From Rhizobium sp. P40RR-XXII (GTDB taxonomy: Bacteria > Pseudomonadota > Alphaproteobacteria > Rhizobiales > Rhizobiaceae): a stretch of 36,780 bases of DNA. Both the position numbers and the translations under genes were made by a program. Shown in pieces: positions 1 to 8,607 of this stretch; within the stretch, counting starts at the first letter, position 1; each line of letters starts with the position of its first letter. Under the pieces are notes generated by a model. That model saw only the letters and a list, made by a program, of their open reading frames with translations. It searched no databases and was not told the DNA's origin. The stretch covers positions 1 through 36,780 of the forward strand of contig NZ_JABAII010000034.1 in assembly GCF_012641405.1 (NCBI RefSeq), given 5' to 3'.

Positions 1-45
1 GAGAGTAGTGGTCTGCGCTTGAGATTGATCTGCTGTCATCGGCAT
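1..45 (-). CDS. Possible start of a gene running off the left edge
   Basis: An ATG at 45 on the minus strand is preceded by a GGAGG-type ribosome binding site six bases upstream and opens a frame that stays open to the window edge (MPMTADQSQAQTTTL). Only 15 codons are visible, so no family can be named. The strong ribosome binding site is the main reason to list it. Confidence 0.35.
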   Translation of the reverse strand, partial: MPMTADQSQAQTTTL

Positions 46-386
46 GGTTGGCCTCCAGAGAGTTTTCTAGCGACCTCACTCTGCCACCGTGCAGGCCGCT
101 ACTCACCCCTGATGGGATCTCAAGGCGTGTGAGAGCGGTCGAAAACTTAATGGCTTCTGGACATTTGATCTCCGCAAATCGTTCCTGCCAGTCGGCGCCC
201 TGGATCGGATGACTTAGAAATTGACTATTGTCGATGTCAGGAAATCGGTCGGGGCTGTCGGAAAATGGGCCGCTGGTGGCTGGGTGCGGTTAGGGGCGGA
301 GTGACACCCAAGGCTTTGCGATCCGGTTCCATTGGGGCCGTGTTCTGGGAAAAATGAGCCTGGTCGTTTATACGTTGGGCGGAGCG
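46..386. other. No convincing gene
   Basis: About 340 bases between the edge gene and the end of the LysR gene. On the minus strand one frame stays open over roughly positions 1 to 239, but it has no recognisable family and no clear start. It may be upstream sequence or a relic. Confidence 0.4.
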
Positions 387-1280
387 TCATGCCAACGCAG
401 CGAGCCTGTCACGCAGCCACCTTTGTGCTGGATGGTTGGTTGTGCGTTCGTGCCAGATACTGGCGATGGCGAATCCGGGTATGTGGAGCGGCGGTTGCAG
501 CACCTGCAACCAGTCTGACCAACCGTCTGCGATTCGGCGTGGGATTAGCGCGATCATATCGGATCGTGACACGATCTCCGGCACGATCAGGAAGCCCGAT
601 GTGGACAAGGCGACCGTACGACGGTGGCCGATCGCCTCAAGAGCCGCATCGGTAGGCCCGGCAAAGCCGCCTCCCTGAGGGGAAACAACGACGTGGTCCA
701 ACGCGCAGAACAAGTCCAAATCAAGAACACCGCGTACGGCTGGATGCCCCGGTCGCGCGACGACCACATACTCCTCCTCGTAGAGTTGGCGCTGGCGCAT
801 CGCAGCCGGCGCCTGTTCGGGCGTGCCCAAGGCCAGGTCCACCTCGCCACGCTCCAACTGTGTCGTGAGTGCCATCATGTCTAGCGCCCGCCAGGCGATG
901 CGGACCATCGGCGCCTCGGCCCGCAAGGCGACCGAGTAGCGTGCCAGCAGCGCATACTGGACGTAGTCGCTTGCCGCAATCACCACGGTCGCACGCAGGG
1001 TCTCCGGATTGATCGGCGCTCCTTGCACGATGACGCGGCGAACACCCTCCAGTGCCTCGTGCAGTGGCTGCATCAGCTCGAGTGCCCGCTGGGTCAGAAC
1101 CATCCCGCGCTGGCCCGGGATCAGGAGCGGATCGCCGAGTGCATCGCGAAGTCTTGCCAGCCGTGCCGACAAGGCCGGCTGACTGAGGTTCAGCCGGCGC
1201 GCGGCGTGTGTAACGTTGCGCTCCGCAAGGAGGGCCTCAAGCGTCACGAGAAGTCCGAGATCGAGGTTCCTGGTATCCAT
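387..1280 (-). CDS. LysR-family transcriptional regulator
   Basis: A LysR-type regulator of about 297 residues. The N-terminal winged helix-turn-helix is clear (VTHAARRLNLSQPALSARL) and is followed by the usual substrate-binding domain. It probably controls the divergent plus-strand redox/efflux genes, as LysR proteins often do. An upstream start at 1316 is possible, but 1280 is preferred: the decayed copy at 8636 begins at the equivalent ATGGATACC, and the upstream 36 bases contain a conserved dyad that looks like the binding site. No effector can be deduced. Sure of the family, unsure of the target. Confidence 0.9.
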   Translation of the reverse strand: MDTRNLDLGLLVTLEALLAERNVTHAARRLNLSQPALSARLARLRDALGDPLLIPGQRGMVLTQRALELMQPLHEALEGVRRVIVQGAPINPETLRATVVIAASDYVQYALLARYSVALRAEAPMVRIAWRALDMMALTTQLERGEVDLALGTPEQAPAAMRQRQLYEEEYVVVARPGHPAVRGVLDLDLFCALDHVVVSPQGGGFAGPTDAALEAIGHRRTVALSTSGFLIVPEIVSRSDMIALIPRRIADGWSDWLQVLQPPLHIPGFAIASIWHERTTNHPAQRWLRDRLAALA

Positions 1281-1283
1281 CGT

Positions 1284-1311
1284 ATCGATAACAACATGTA
1301 AAACGTTCGAT
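1284..1311. promoter_or_regulatory. Putative LysR operator/promoter
   Basis: ATCGAT at 1284-1289 and TCGAT at 1307-1311 form an AT-rich interrupted dyad just upstream of the LysR start. The same block (GAAATCGAAC, a short variable stretch, then TTGTTATC) recurs before the decayed LysR copy near 8608-8632. Conservation between the two copies suggests a real control site. Confidence 0.45.
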
Positions 1312-1397
1312 TTCAATACTCAACGTGATCGCACTATTTAGGCAGGAGCAGGTCAGATCCTGCGGCGCATCAATCGACGACATGGATACATCCGCCT

Positions 1398-1622
1398 ATG
1401 AAAGCTATCCAGGCTTATCCGTACCGAGGGCTCGACGGCCTGATGCTGGTGGACCTCCGCGAGCCCGGCGCACCCGAACCGGCCGCCATCCCCGTCCTTC
1501 GCTCGACGCCGCGCTGCCGGCGGATCGAGGCGGGGCGCGCCTCTAATCCCAGTTTAGCGCTCGGGGCGGTCGGTCCAACCGCCACTGGGGGCCATTTCGG
1601 CAAGATCGTCGTCGAATACTGA
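1398..1622 (+). pseudogene. Internally deleted zinc-type alcohol dehydrogenase relic
   Basis: The first ~28 residues (MKAIQAYPYRGLDGLMLVDL and following) look like the start of a medium-chain dehydrogenase/quinone oxidoreductase. The last residues, GGHFGKIVVEY, look like the end of one (compare GEHFGKICVQW of the 9080 fragment). The whole middle, including the nucleotide-binding domain, is missing. At 74 codons it cannot be a working enzyme of this family, which usually has about 330 residues. It lies where the first gene divergent from the LysR regulator would be. Confidence 0.6.
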
Positions 1623-1651
1623 CAAACCCCAACTATCAAAAAGAGATCATC

Positions 1652-2434
1652 ATGAAAGTTCTCATTGTTTACGCGCACCCCGAACCCACTTCGCTGACAC
1701 GGCAGTTGGTCGATGTGACTGCTGAGACGTTGTCGGCAGCGGGACACACCGTGATCCATTCGGACCTCTATGGCATGAAGTGGAAGGCGGTATATGACGC
1801 CGATGACTTCCCAGTCCGTGACAATCCCGAACGGCTGTCGTTCATCATGGAATCGGGACATGGTTACGCAAGCGGACATCAGACGCCCGACGTGATCGCC
1901 GAGCAGCAGAAGCTGCTCGCGGCCGATGCTGTGATCCTGCAATTCCCCATGTGGTGGTTTGGCGCGCCCGCGATCCTGAAGGGCTGGATAGAGCGGGTCT
2001 ATGCCTTCGGTTTTGCCTACGGCTATCAGAATGGCTCCAACCAGTTCCGCTTTGGCGACGGCATCCTCAAGGGCAAGCGAGCGCTGGTCAACGTGCAAGC
2101 AGGCGGCCCAGCAGCCGACTATGGCCCGCGGGGTATCAACGGGCCGATCGAGCAACTGCTGTTCCCGCTGACCCATGGCGCGCTGTTTTACCCCGGCATG
2201 GACGTGCTCCCTACGCACGCGGTCTATGGCGCGGGTCACGTTTCCACGGCGGAGGAAGTGGGCGCGATCAAGGCAGCATGGCGCGTGCGTCTCGCCGGGC
2301 TATTCACCGACACGCCGATCCCCTTCCGGTCGCAAAATGGCGGTGACTTCCCCGATCGCCACACCATGGCCGACCATGTTGCGCCGGGCCAGACCGGCCT
2401 CGTCGCGCATGTTGCCGACCCGGTCGACGTATAA
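1652..2434 (+). CDS. NAD(P)H:quinone reductase, flavodoxin-fold family
   Basis: A 260-residue protein of the MdaB/KefF-like flavodoxin_2 family, which reduces quinones by two electrons using FAD or FMN and NAD(P)H in the cytoplasm. Visible marks are the N-terminal nucleotide-binding strand and loop (MKVLIVYAHPEPTSLTRQL), the FPMWWFGAPAILKGW segment and the AGGPAADYGPRGINGP loop. It starts after an AGAG-type ribosome binding site and ends 11 bases before the next gene, so the two are surely cotranscribed. Its C-terminal tail (DHVAPGQTGL) is repeated in the relic at 4307-4370. The natural substrate is unknown. Confidence 0.9.
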   Translation: MKVLIVYAHPEPTSLTRQLVDVTAETLSAAGHTVIHSDLYGMKWKAVYDADDFPVRDNPERLSFIMESGHGYASGHQTPDVIAEQQKLLAADAVILQFPMWWFGAPAILKGWIERVYAFGFAYGYQNGSNQFRFGDGILKGKRALVNVQAGGPAADYGPRGINGPIEQLLFPLTHGALFYPGMDVLPTHAVYGAGHVSTAEEVGAIKAAWRVRLAGLFTDTPIPFRSQNGGDFPDRHTMADHVAPGQTGLVAHVADPVDV

Positions 2435-2444
2435 GGAAATAAAA

Positions 2445-3293
2445 ATGGATGTAGCATTCATCGGACTTGGGCAAATGGGCTCGGGTATGGCCGCCAACCT
2501 CGTGGCGGCCGGCCACCAGGTTACCGTCTGGAACCGGGACCGGACCAAGGCTGAGCCGTTCGCTGAGCGGGGCGCGACGGTCGCCGCTGATCTTGCCGCG
2601 GCCGCTCGGGCTGGCACCGTCGTGACGATGCTTGCCAATGACGCCGCTGTGGAGGCGGTCTCGTTCGGCGACGGCTGGCTGCTCGCTGCAGGTCCCGGCC
2701 TGCTCCATATCTCGTGCAGCACGGTCAGCGTGGACCTCACCGCTTGCCTGGCGGAGGCGCATGCCGCGGCAGGACAGGGGTTCGTGTCGGCGCAGGTTTT
2801 GGGCCGTCCGGACGTCGCGGCGGCCGGCAAGCTGTCGGTCATCGCGGCAGGCGCGGCGGACGATCTGGACGTAGCACAGCCCTTGTTCGACGCGATAGGG
2901 GCGGCGACACATAGGGTCGGCGACCGCCCGGTGATGGCCGCGGCGGCGAAGCTCGCCTTCAACGCCGGCATCCCGGCCATCATGCAGATGCTGACGGAGC
3001 AGTTCCGCATCGTTGCCGCCCACGGTATCGCCGCGAATCGGATGGCGGCGCTGCTGCTTGAAGTGAACTACGGCAATCGCCTGATTGGTAGTTACGGACC
3101 GATCATCGCGGAAAAGCGGTTCGAGCCGGTGGGACTCCCTATGCGATTGGGCCGCAAGGATGTGGGCTTGGCGCTCGCGGCGGCAGGCAATGCCGAACTG
3201 CCGCTGACGGAGCTGATCGCCAGACGCATGGACGCGATTATCGCCGCTGGCGGTGGGGAGCGCGATTGGTCTGCGGTCGGCCAGACAGATTAG
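2445..3293 (+). CDS. NAD(P)-dependent dehydrogenase, 3-hydroxyisobutyrate dehydrogenase family
   Basis: A 282-residue member of the 6-phosphogluconate/beta-hydroxyacid dehydrogenase superfamily. The Rossmann motif GLGQMGSGMAANL is at residues 7-19, with WNRD after strand beta-2. Lys169 and Asn173 in AAAKLAFN sit where the family has its catalytic lysine and asparagine. It begins at the ATG at 2445, after an AAGGA site that overlaps the stop codon of the quinone reductase. The open frame extends upstream but overlaps that gene, so the internal ATG is chosen. The substrate cannot be told; by context it belongs to the redox block. Confidence 0.88.
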   Translation: MDVAFIGLGQMGSGMAANLVAAGHQVTVWNRDRTKAEPFAERGATVAADLAAAARAGTVVTMLANDAAVEAVSFGDGWLLAAGPGLLHISCSTVSVDLTACLAEAHAAAGQGFVSAQVLGRPDVAAAGKLSVIAAGAADDLDVAQPLFDAIGAATHRVGDRPVMAAAAKLAFNAGIPAIMQMLTEQFRIVAAHGIAANRMAALLLEVNYGNRLIGSYGPIIAEKRFEPVGLPMRLGRKDVGLALAAAGNAELPLTELIARRMDAIIAAGGGERDWSAVGQTD

Positions 3294-3376
3294 ACGTCGA
3301 GGAACCTCACCTGATCCCGGACTGAGACGGAGGGCGCTGTCGTCTTCCAGTCAACGCCACCATCGGAGAAAACCAA

Positions 3377-4162
3377 ATGCGCATTCTGAAACCGTTCCTG
3401 CTCCCGCTTATACTCGCCGCGTCATTGCCGATGGCGACTGTCCAAGCCGCTCCCGCCGATGTGCCGGCGGCCGTCGCCGCTCCCGGGAGGCCGGGCGAGG
3501 CGGTCGCGCTCGACGAAAGCCGCAAGCCCGTCGAGGTGCTGAAGTTTCTCGGGCTTGAACAGGACGACCGCGCGCTCGACCTGTTCACCGGGACCGCGGC
3601 CCCGTTTACGCGCGTCGGCTATTATGCCGAGATCATCGGCCGCGCGGTCGGTCCCAAGGGTGCGGTGGTCGCGTGGGAGCCTGCCAATCTGCTCGACGAT
3701 GCAGGCAAGAAGAACTTTGCCGGCCTGATCGCGCGCGTTCCCAACGTCCACCTGATCTCGAGCACCGCCGCCGATCTGACGCTCGACCCTGCGAGCTTCG
3801 ACTTTGTGCTAATGCACCTCGTCTATCACGACACCTATTGGGAGAACGAAGAGTTCCAGTTTCCTCGGATGGACCCGCACGCGTTCCTCGCCAAAATCTT
3901 CGCGGCGACCAAGCCAGGCGGGATTGTCGGCGTCGTCGATCACGTCGCCGCGCCCGGCGGCGACACACGCGCGGTCGTCAGAAAGCTCCACCGCATCGAC
4001 CCGGCGGTGCTCCGAGCGGATTTCGCGCGCGCGGGGTTTAAGCTCGAAGCCGAATCCGATCTGCTGCGCAACCCCGCCGACGATCATTCGAAGCTGTCGC
4101 TCGATCCCGCGATCCGCGGAAAGACTGACCGCATCATTTACCGCTTCCGCAAACCCCGTTGA
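3377..4162 (+). CDS. Exported class I SAM-dependent methyltransferase-like protein
   Basis: A 261-residue protein beginning with a good signal peptide (MRILKPFLLPLILAASLPMA, cleavage likely near AQA-AP around residue 25). The mature part matches the COG4798-type predicted methyltransferases: motif I is LDLFTGTA at residues 67-74, followed by VAWEPANL and a KPGGIVGVVDHVA strand and loop. A methyltransferase with an export signal is unusual because SAM is cytoplasmic, yet this family often has one. A GGAG ribosome binding site precedes the ATG. It lies 83 bases after the dehydrogenase. Its substrate is unknown. Confidence 0.85.
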   Translation: MRILKPFLLPLILAASLPMATVQAAPADVPAAVAAPGRPGEAVALDESRKPVEVLKFLGLEQDDRALDLFTGTAAPFTRVGYYAEIIGRAVGPKGAVVAWEPANLLDDAGKKNFAGLIARVPNVHLISSTAADLTLDPASFDFVLMHLVYHDTYWENEEFQFPRMDPHAFLAKIFAATKPGGIVGVVDHVAAPGGDTRAVVRKLHRIDPAVLRADFARAGFKLEAESDLLRNPADDHSKLSLDPAIRGKTDRIIYRFRKPR

Positions 4163-4174
4163 GGGCACGCTGTC

Positions 4175-4372
4175 ATCCCTGAACTTCCACGACCTAGGCG
4201 CGGGTGACAGGGCGGCAGCCGGCCATCGATGGCCGTATCCCCATGGCCGATGGCGCCGGGGTGGTAGAGGCGGCTGGTGCGGCAGTCACGGAGTTTAAGC
4301 TCGGCGACCATGTTGCGCCGGGCCAAACCGGCCTCGCCGCGCGCATTGCCGATCTGGTCGATCGCATAAGGA
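4175..4372 (+). pseudogene. Chimeric relic: alcohol dehydrogenase N-part joined to quinone-reductase tail
   Basis: SLNFHDL, then after a frameshift VTGRQPAIDGRIPMADGAGVVEA, matches the GroES-like domain of the dehydrogenase at 5605 (SLNFHDLLVTNGG, MADGAGVVEAV). At GDHV the reading passes into the tail of a quinone reductase: positions 4307-4370 align with 2371-2434 at roughly 80% identity. The join lies at the shared GACCATGT. This is the product of a deletion between a dehydrogenase and a second quinone-reductase copy. It now only supplies the ribosome binding site region (AAGGAG) of the MFS gene. Confidence 0.65.
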
Positions 4373-4381
4373 GCAACACCG

Positions 4382-5578
4382 ATGTCGCCTGCATTGTTCG
4401 CGCTTGCCGTAGCGGCCTTCGCCATCGGCACGACAGAGTTCGTCATGATCGGGCTTGTCCCGGATGTCGCGCGCGATCTTGCGGTAATGATACCGCACGC
4501 CGGTCTGCTTGTGACTGGCTATGCCCTGGCCGTGACGGTTGGGGCGCCGATGGTCACGGCCCTTACTGGAAGGCTTCCCCGCCGCGGGCTTGTGGCTGGG
4601 CTGATGGGCCTGTTCGCGCTCGGAAATCTGCTCGGCGGCGCTGCGCCGACTTATGAAGTGCTGCTGGCCGGGCGGATCGTGACCGGAGTGGCGCACGGCG
4701 TGTTCTTCGCAGTCGGCGCACCGATTGCGATGGGCCTAGCGGATCGTGAGCGTGGCGCGCGGGCGGTGGCGACGATGTTCGCAGGGCTTACCCTCGCAAT
4801 GGTCATCGGTGTCCCATTCGGCACAATCGTCGGGCAGAGCCTTGGGTGGCGTGCACCGCTGCTGGCGGTGGCTGTGCTCGGATGCCTCGCGACAGCGCTA
4901 TTACGACTTTTGCTGCCGCGGGAAATCCCCCACGTTCGGCCCGCCGGATTGCAGTCGCAATTCGCCGTACTGATGAAGCCCCGCCTGCTGGCGCTCTATT
5001 TCATCGCTATGACCGGGTTTGGTGGATCATTCGTGGTTTTCACCTTTCTCGCACCGCTGCTGAGGGAGGTAACCCACGTGTCACCGGCCGCAGTCAGTTT
5101 GGCGCTCATGGCATTCGGCGCAGCTGCGGTGGTCGGGAATTTTGGCGGAGGCCGGCTTAGCGATGCACTCGGCACGCGGCGCGGCCTCATCGCAGCGCTG
5201 GTCGGTCTCGTCCTGGCGCTTGCGACGCTGCCCTTTTCAGCCCCGCACGTCCTGACAATGTCCGCCAACCTGCTCCTCTGGTCTGCCTGCTGCTTCTGTC
5301 TTGGCCCCATCGTTCAGTCGGGCGTGGTCGCGGCGGCGGAAGAGGTCGCGCCCGGCGCGGTCGCGACGGCTTCGGGCTTCAACATCGCCGCGTTCAACTT
5401 CGGCATCGCAACATTCTCCGCGATCGGCGGTCTGCTCGTGGCCGGCCCCGGTATTATGACGACGCCCTGGGGGGGCGCAGCTGCTGGCTGCGCTGCGCTT
5501 GTCGCCAGTTTGTTTGTCCGCTCACACCAGCCGGGGCGCATGCCGATTTCCAGCGAAAGATCCAATTCTGCAGCCTGA
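4382..5578 (+). CDS. MFS efflux transporter, AraJ-like DHA1 family
   Basis: A 398-residue integral membrane protein with twelve predicted hydrophobic helices. The opening (ALFALAVAAFAIGTTEFVMI) is typical of the AraJ/YdhP drug-proton antiporter branch of the major facilitator superfamily. The helix 2-3 loop carries GRLPRRG, in the place of motif A. An AAGGAG site stands eight bases before the ATG, and the truncated dehydrogenase follows 26 bases downstream. It probably exports a small toxic molecule handled by the neighbouring reductases; the substrate itself is not visible. Confidence 0.88.
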   Translation: MSPALFALAVAAFAIGTTEFVMIGLVPDVARDLAVMIPHAGLLVTGYALAVTVGAPMVTALTGRLPRRGLVAGLMGLFALGNLLGGAAPTYEVLLAGRIVTGVAHGVFFAVGAPIAMGLADRERGARAVATMFAGLTLAMVIGVPFGTIVGQSLGWRAPLLAVAVLGCLATALLRLLLPREIPHVRPAGLQSQFAVLMKPRLLALYFIAMTGFGGSFVVFTFLAPLLREVTHVSPAAVSLALMAFGAAAVVGNFGGGRLSDALGTRRGLIAALVGLVLALATLPFSAPHVLTMSANLLLWSACCFCLGPIVQSGVVAAAEEVAPGAVATASGFNIAAFNFGIATFSAIGGLLVAGPGIMTTPWGGAAAGCAALVASLFVRSHQPGRMPISSERSNSAA

Positions 5579-5604
5579 TCAACACTTAGCGAAAGGACTG
5601 TCTT

Positions 5605-6243
5605 ATGGAGACCTACGTCGTGCGCGCCCCCGGCGGTTTAGATCGTCTTGAAATCGTCGAGCGGGATGATTCGGGCGAGCCCGAACCCGGCGAAGTACGC
5701 GTGGCGATCCACGCGACCTCGCTCAATTTCCATGACCTGCTCGTCACTAACGGCGGTATCCCTACGGAAGATGGTCGTGTCCTCATGGCCGATGGCGCTG
5801 GCGTCGTCGAGGCAGTGGACGCAGGCGTTGCCGATTTCGCCCCGGGCGATCATGTCGTTTCGACTTTCTTTCCGCATTGGACCGCCGGCAGGCCCTTTAC
5901 CGCAGTCGGCAACTTCGCGGGGACGCCGGGCGGCGGGATCGACGGCATGGCGGCGACGCATGTCGTGCGCCCTGCTTTAGCCTTCACCCGAGCGCCCAAG
6001 GGCTGGAGCCATCCCGAAGCCGCGACTATTACCACCTCCGGGCTTACCGCTTGGCGCGCGCTCGTGATCGACGGCGCGCTGCAGGCGGGTCAAACTGTGC
6101 TGACTCTGGGCAGCGGCGGGGTGTCACTTGCCGCACTTCAACTCGCCAAAGCGATGGGTGCGCATGTAGTAGCCACCTCTTCCTCAGACGAAAAGTGCGA
6201 CCGCCTACCCCGATCAGGCGGCGGAGCACTAGATGCGGATTGA
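5605..6243 (+). pseudogene. N-terminal half of a zinc-independent alcohol dehydrogenase/quinone oxidoreductase
   Basis: Medium-chain dehydrogenase: GroES-like domain (SLNFHDLLVTNGG, MADGAGVVEAV, GDHVVSTFF) followed by the first half of the Rossmann domain (TLGSGGVSLAALQLAKAMGA, VVATSSSDEK). Homology stops after codon 201 (...EKCDRL); the last residues PRSGGGALDAD are out of character. The full family has about 340 residues. The missing part is found on the other strand at 9080-9494, and joining at CCTAC (6204-6208 with the complement of 9490-9494) gives DRLRALGAD in frame. An AAAGGA ribosome binding site precedes the ATG. Probably non-functional now, since cofactor binding would be incomplete. 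Confidence 0.85.
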
Positions 6244-7177
6244 ACAACTTGTTTCCAAGGCGCAACATCTTGCCCGGCTTGCGGACGAACCCTCGGGTTG
6301 CGCCTCCCTCATGGAGGAGAAGAAACGGAGCCACCTGCCGGGGTTAGTGGTAATGTGTAGGACGCACCCTGGTCAAGTTGAGGCGCCGATCTGCGGCCCC
6401 GTCTTTGGGTTAGTTCTGCAGGGATCGACGGAGATTTCTGCCGGCATGCAATCCCTGTCAATTGCGTCGGGCGACCTATTGGTCGTCAGCCATGACTTGC
6501 CGGTCGCCACACGCGTCACACATGCCGCTCCCTTTGCTCCTTATCTTGCGGTTTTAATTTCTGTCGATTTGACAATCATAAGGAGCCTTGCTGAGCAGAT
6601 CAGCGAGGATTGGGCGGAGAACAAACACGCTCAAACGCTGGAGGCGGGATCGGCCGAACCGGCTTTGATTGACGCCGTTGATCGATATCTGTCGCTCCCG
6701 GAAAATTCGGTCGCGGCGAACGTCATAATCCCCTTGATCCGCCGAGAAGTTCATTTTCGTATTTTGGTCGGCAGGCATGGCGGGATGCTGCGCAACCTTT
6801 TGTTGCCGGACAGCCATGCCAGCAAGATCGCCAAAGCTATCGCGCTGATCCAGGATGGCGCTCGCGAAAGACTGTCGTTGACCTCGCTGGCCAGCGCAGT
6901 GGGAATGGGTCTGTCGTCGTTTCACCATCACTTCAGATCGATCGCTGGGACAAGTCCGCTTCAATATCAAAAGGACCTTCGCATGACCGAGGCAAAGCGT
7001 TTGTTGTCGCGCGGTGGTCGCACTGTCACGTCCGTCGCGTTAGAGGTCGGCTACGAAAGCGCCAGTCAGTTCAGCCGGGAGTATTCGCGTAAATTCGGCG
7101 CGCCCCCTCGAAATGATTTCCCCCGTACCGGCCGCGCCAAAGGTCGCGCCGCTAAAGGACGAACGCTTAATTTGTGA
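6233..7177 (+). CDS. AraC-family transcriptional regulator
   Basis: A 314-residue regulator with an N-terminal AraC_N-type cupin domain (roughly residues 20-190, including PVFGLVLQGSTEISAGMQSL) and two C-terminal helix-turn-helix motifs (LTSLASAVGMGLSSFHHHF and VTSVALEVGYESASQFSREY). A GGAG site six bases before the ATG at 6233 supports the start. The gene sits just inside the left end of the proposed inversion, so its original promoter was probably left beyond 9494 and its expression may have changed. The AraC_N type often controls neighbouring oxidoreductases; here the epoxide hydrolase and the dehydrogenase are candidates. Confidence 0.9.
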   Translation: MRIEQLVSKAQHLARLADEPSGCASLMEEKKRSHLPGLVVMCRTHPGQVEAPICGPVFGLVLQGSTEISAGMQSLSIASGDLLVVSHDLPVATRVTHAAPFAPYLAVLISVDLTIIRSLAEQISEDWAENKHAQTLEAGSAEPALIDAVDRYLSLPENSVAANVIIPLIRREVHFRILVGRHGGMLRNLLLPDSHASKIAKAIALIQDGARERLSLTSLASAVGMGLSSFHHHFRSIAGTSPLQYQKDLRMTEAKRLLSRGGRTVTSVALEVGYESASQFSREYSRKFGAPPRNDFPRTGRAKGRAAKGRTLNL

Positions 7178-7333
7178 TTTGCTCTTGCCGGCAGGATCAG
7201 GTTGATCGATCAAGGCAACGTAGGACTGTTCTTCACCTACTACGATCAGGCCAGTCTCTGGACTTTCCAAGCGCTGCTGCGGGGACTGGGCGCAAAGCGC
7301 CCGCCCGCGCTTCGGAAACGGAGAGCTCCACCT

Positions 7334-8473
7334 TCAGGAGCGCGCTCCCGACACCGTCGCGATAAAGGCGCGCAGGTCGGCCAGCATCAGTTCCGGCTCT
7401 TCCAGCGCGGCGAAATGGCCGCCCCGCGGCATGTCGGTCCAATGCACGATGTTGTAGGTCTTCTCCGCGAACGAGCGCGGCGGCGGCAAGAACACCGGAT
7501 CGGGGAAGGCCGCAACGCCGGTCGGCACCTGGATGCGGGTGCCGGCCGGAAGCATCCGCGACTCTTCAAGCCGGCTGCCGTAGTAGATCCAGGTTGCAGT
7601 CACGAACGATGCGGGCGCGATGTAGAGCATGATGTTGGTGAGGAGTTCCTCCTCGGAAAACTTGCTCCAGATGTCCGGGTCGCCATCGGCGGTTGTCGGA
7701 AGGTCGGCCCACTTGCCGAACTTTTCGAGTATCCAGCCCGCCGCTCCGACCGGGCTGTCGGCCATCGCGACGCCGAGCGTTTGCGGGCGGGTTGCCTGCT
7801 CGTGAAAGTAGGCGCTCTCCCGATCGGCAATCGCCGCTCGCTTGGCGGCGAAGGACTTCTCCTCGTCGGTCGTCAGAGCGGCATCCTCCGCACGCACGGT
7901 CATCATGTTGATATGGATGCCGAGCAGAGCGTCCGGTCGATCATGCGCTGCCCAGGCCGCGATGCCGTGGCCCCAATCGCCCCCTTGAATGAAGTACCGC
8001 GCGTCGCCGAACAGTTGGATCATCAGCCCATGCACGAGCATAGCAGCCCGCCGCGGGCCAATCGGGCGCGTGATCGGGTTGGAGAACGCGAAGCCAGGAA
8101 GCGAGGGGACGACAACATCGTGCCCGTCCGCCGCGAGCGGCTCCAACAGCCGCTCGAACTCGAGATACGAGCCGGGCCAGCCGTGGAGAAGCAGGACGGG
8201 CGGCTTGGAGCCGTCGCCCTTTACATGAACGAAGTGCATGCGCTCGCCTTCCACGTCGGCCGTGAAGTTGGGGAGTGCGTTGAGGCGCAGTTCGACCGCA
8301 CGCCAGTCGTAGCTGTCCCGCCAATAAGCGACGAGCCGCTTGAGGTCAACAACCCCGACTCCCGCCGACCAGCCTCCCGCATCCGGCAGCTGGCTCCAGT
8401 CATAAGCCTCGACCTTGGCTCTGATCCTGGCGAGCCGTTCGTCAGGGATGTTGATCGTGTAGGGTGAAATCAT
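7334..8473 (-). CDS. Epoxide hydrolase, alpha/beta-hydrolase with EHN domain
   Basis: A 379-residue enzyme opening epoxides to diols. It has the N-terminal EHN lid domain (residues 1-105), the oxyanion motif HGWPGS at 97-102, nucleophile Asp166 in QGGDWGHG and the general base His353 in GGHFAALEEPE. Full family length. No signal peptide, so cytoplasmic. It is divergent from the decayed LysR copy at 8636, whose intact relative probably once controlled it. Together with the reductases and the exporter it suggests detoxification or breakdown of a small reactive compound. Confidence 0.93.
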   Translation of the reverse strand: MISPYTINIPDERLARIRAKVEAYDWSQLPDAGGWSAGVGVVDLKRLVAYWRDSYDWRAVELRLNALPNFTADVEGERMHFVHVKGDGSKPPVLLLHGWPGSYLEFERLLEPLAADGHDVVVPSLPGFAFSNPITRPIGPRRAAMLVHGLMIQLFGDARYFIQGGDWGHGIAAWAAHDRPDALLGIHINMMTVRAEDAALTTDEEKSFAAKRAAIADRESAYFHEQATRPQTLGVAMADSPVGAAGWILEKFGKWADLPTTADGDPDIWSKFSEEELLTNIMLYIAPASFVTATWIYYGSRLEESRMLPAGTRIQVPTGVAAFPDPVFLPPPRSFAEKTYNIVHWTDMPRGGHFAALEEPELMLADLRAFIATVSGARS

Positions 8474-8607
8474 GATGTTTTCCGCTCAAGCTGGGATGCG
8501 GTTCGATGGAAAGGGCGTCCACCAATCGGCTATCCGTATTATCGGTGGATGATTGAGAGCCTAAGGCCGCTACACATACTACTCGGTACGTCGCCGAGGC
8601 GGAAATC

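Noticed and set aside
332..1301. Several open frames on the plus strand opposite the LysR gene
   Set aside because: They are antisense to a clear LysR protein, have no family likeness and no good ribosome binding sites.
1415..2239. A 274-codon minus-strand frame
   Set aside because: Antisense to the quinone reductase and the dehydrogenase relic; no recognisable product.
2300..3023. Two overlapping minus-strand frames of about 235 codons
   Set aside because: Antisense to the 3-hydroxyisobutyrate-dehydrogenase-like gene; composition is typical of shadow frames.
7202..8467. A 421-codon plus-strand frame
   Set aside because: Antisense to the epoxide hydrolase, whose catalytic residues are all present; long antisense frames are expected in GC-rich coding DNA.
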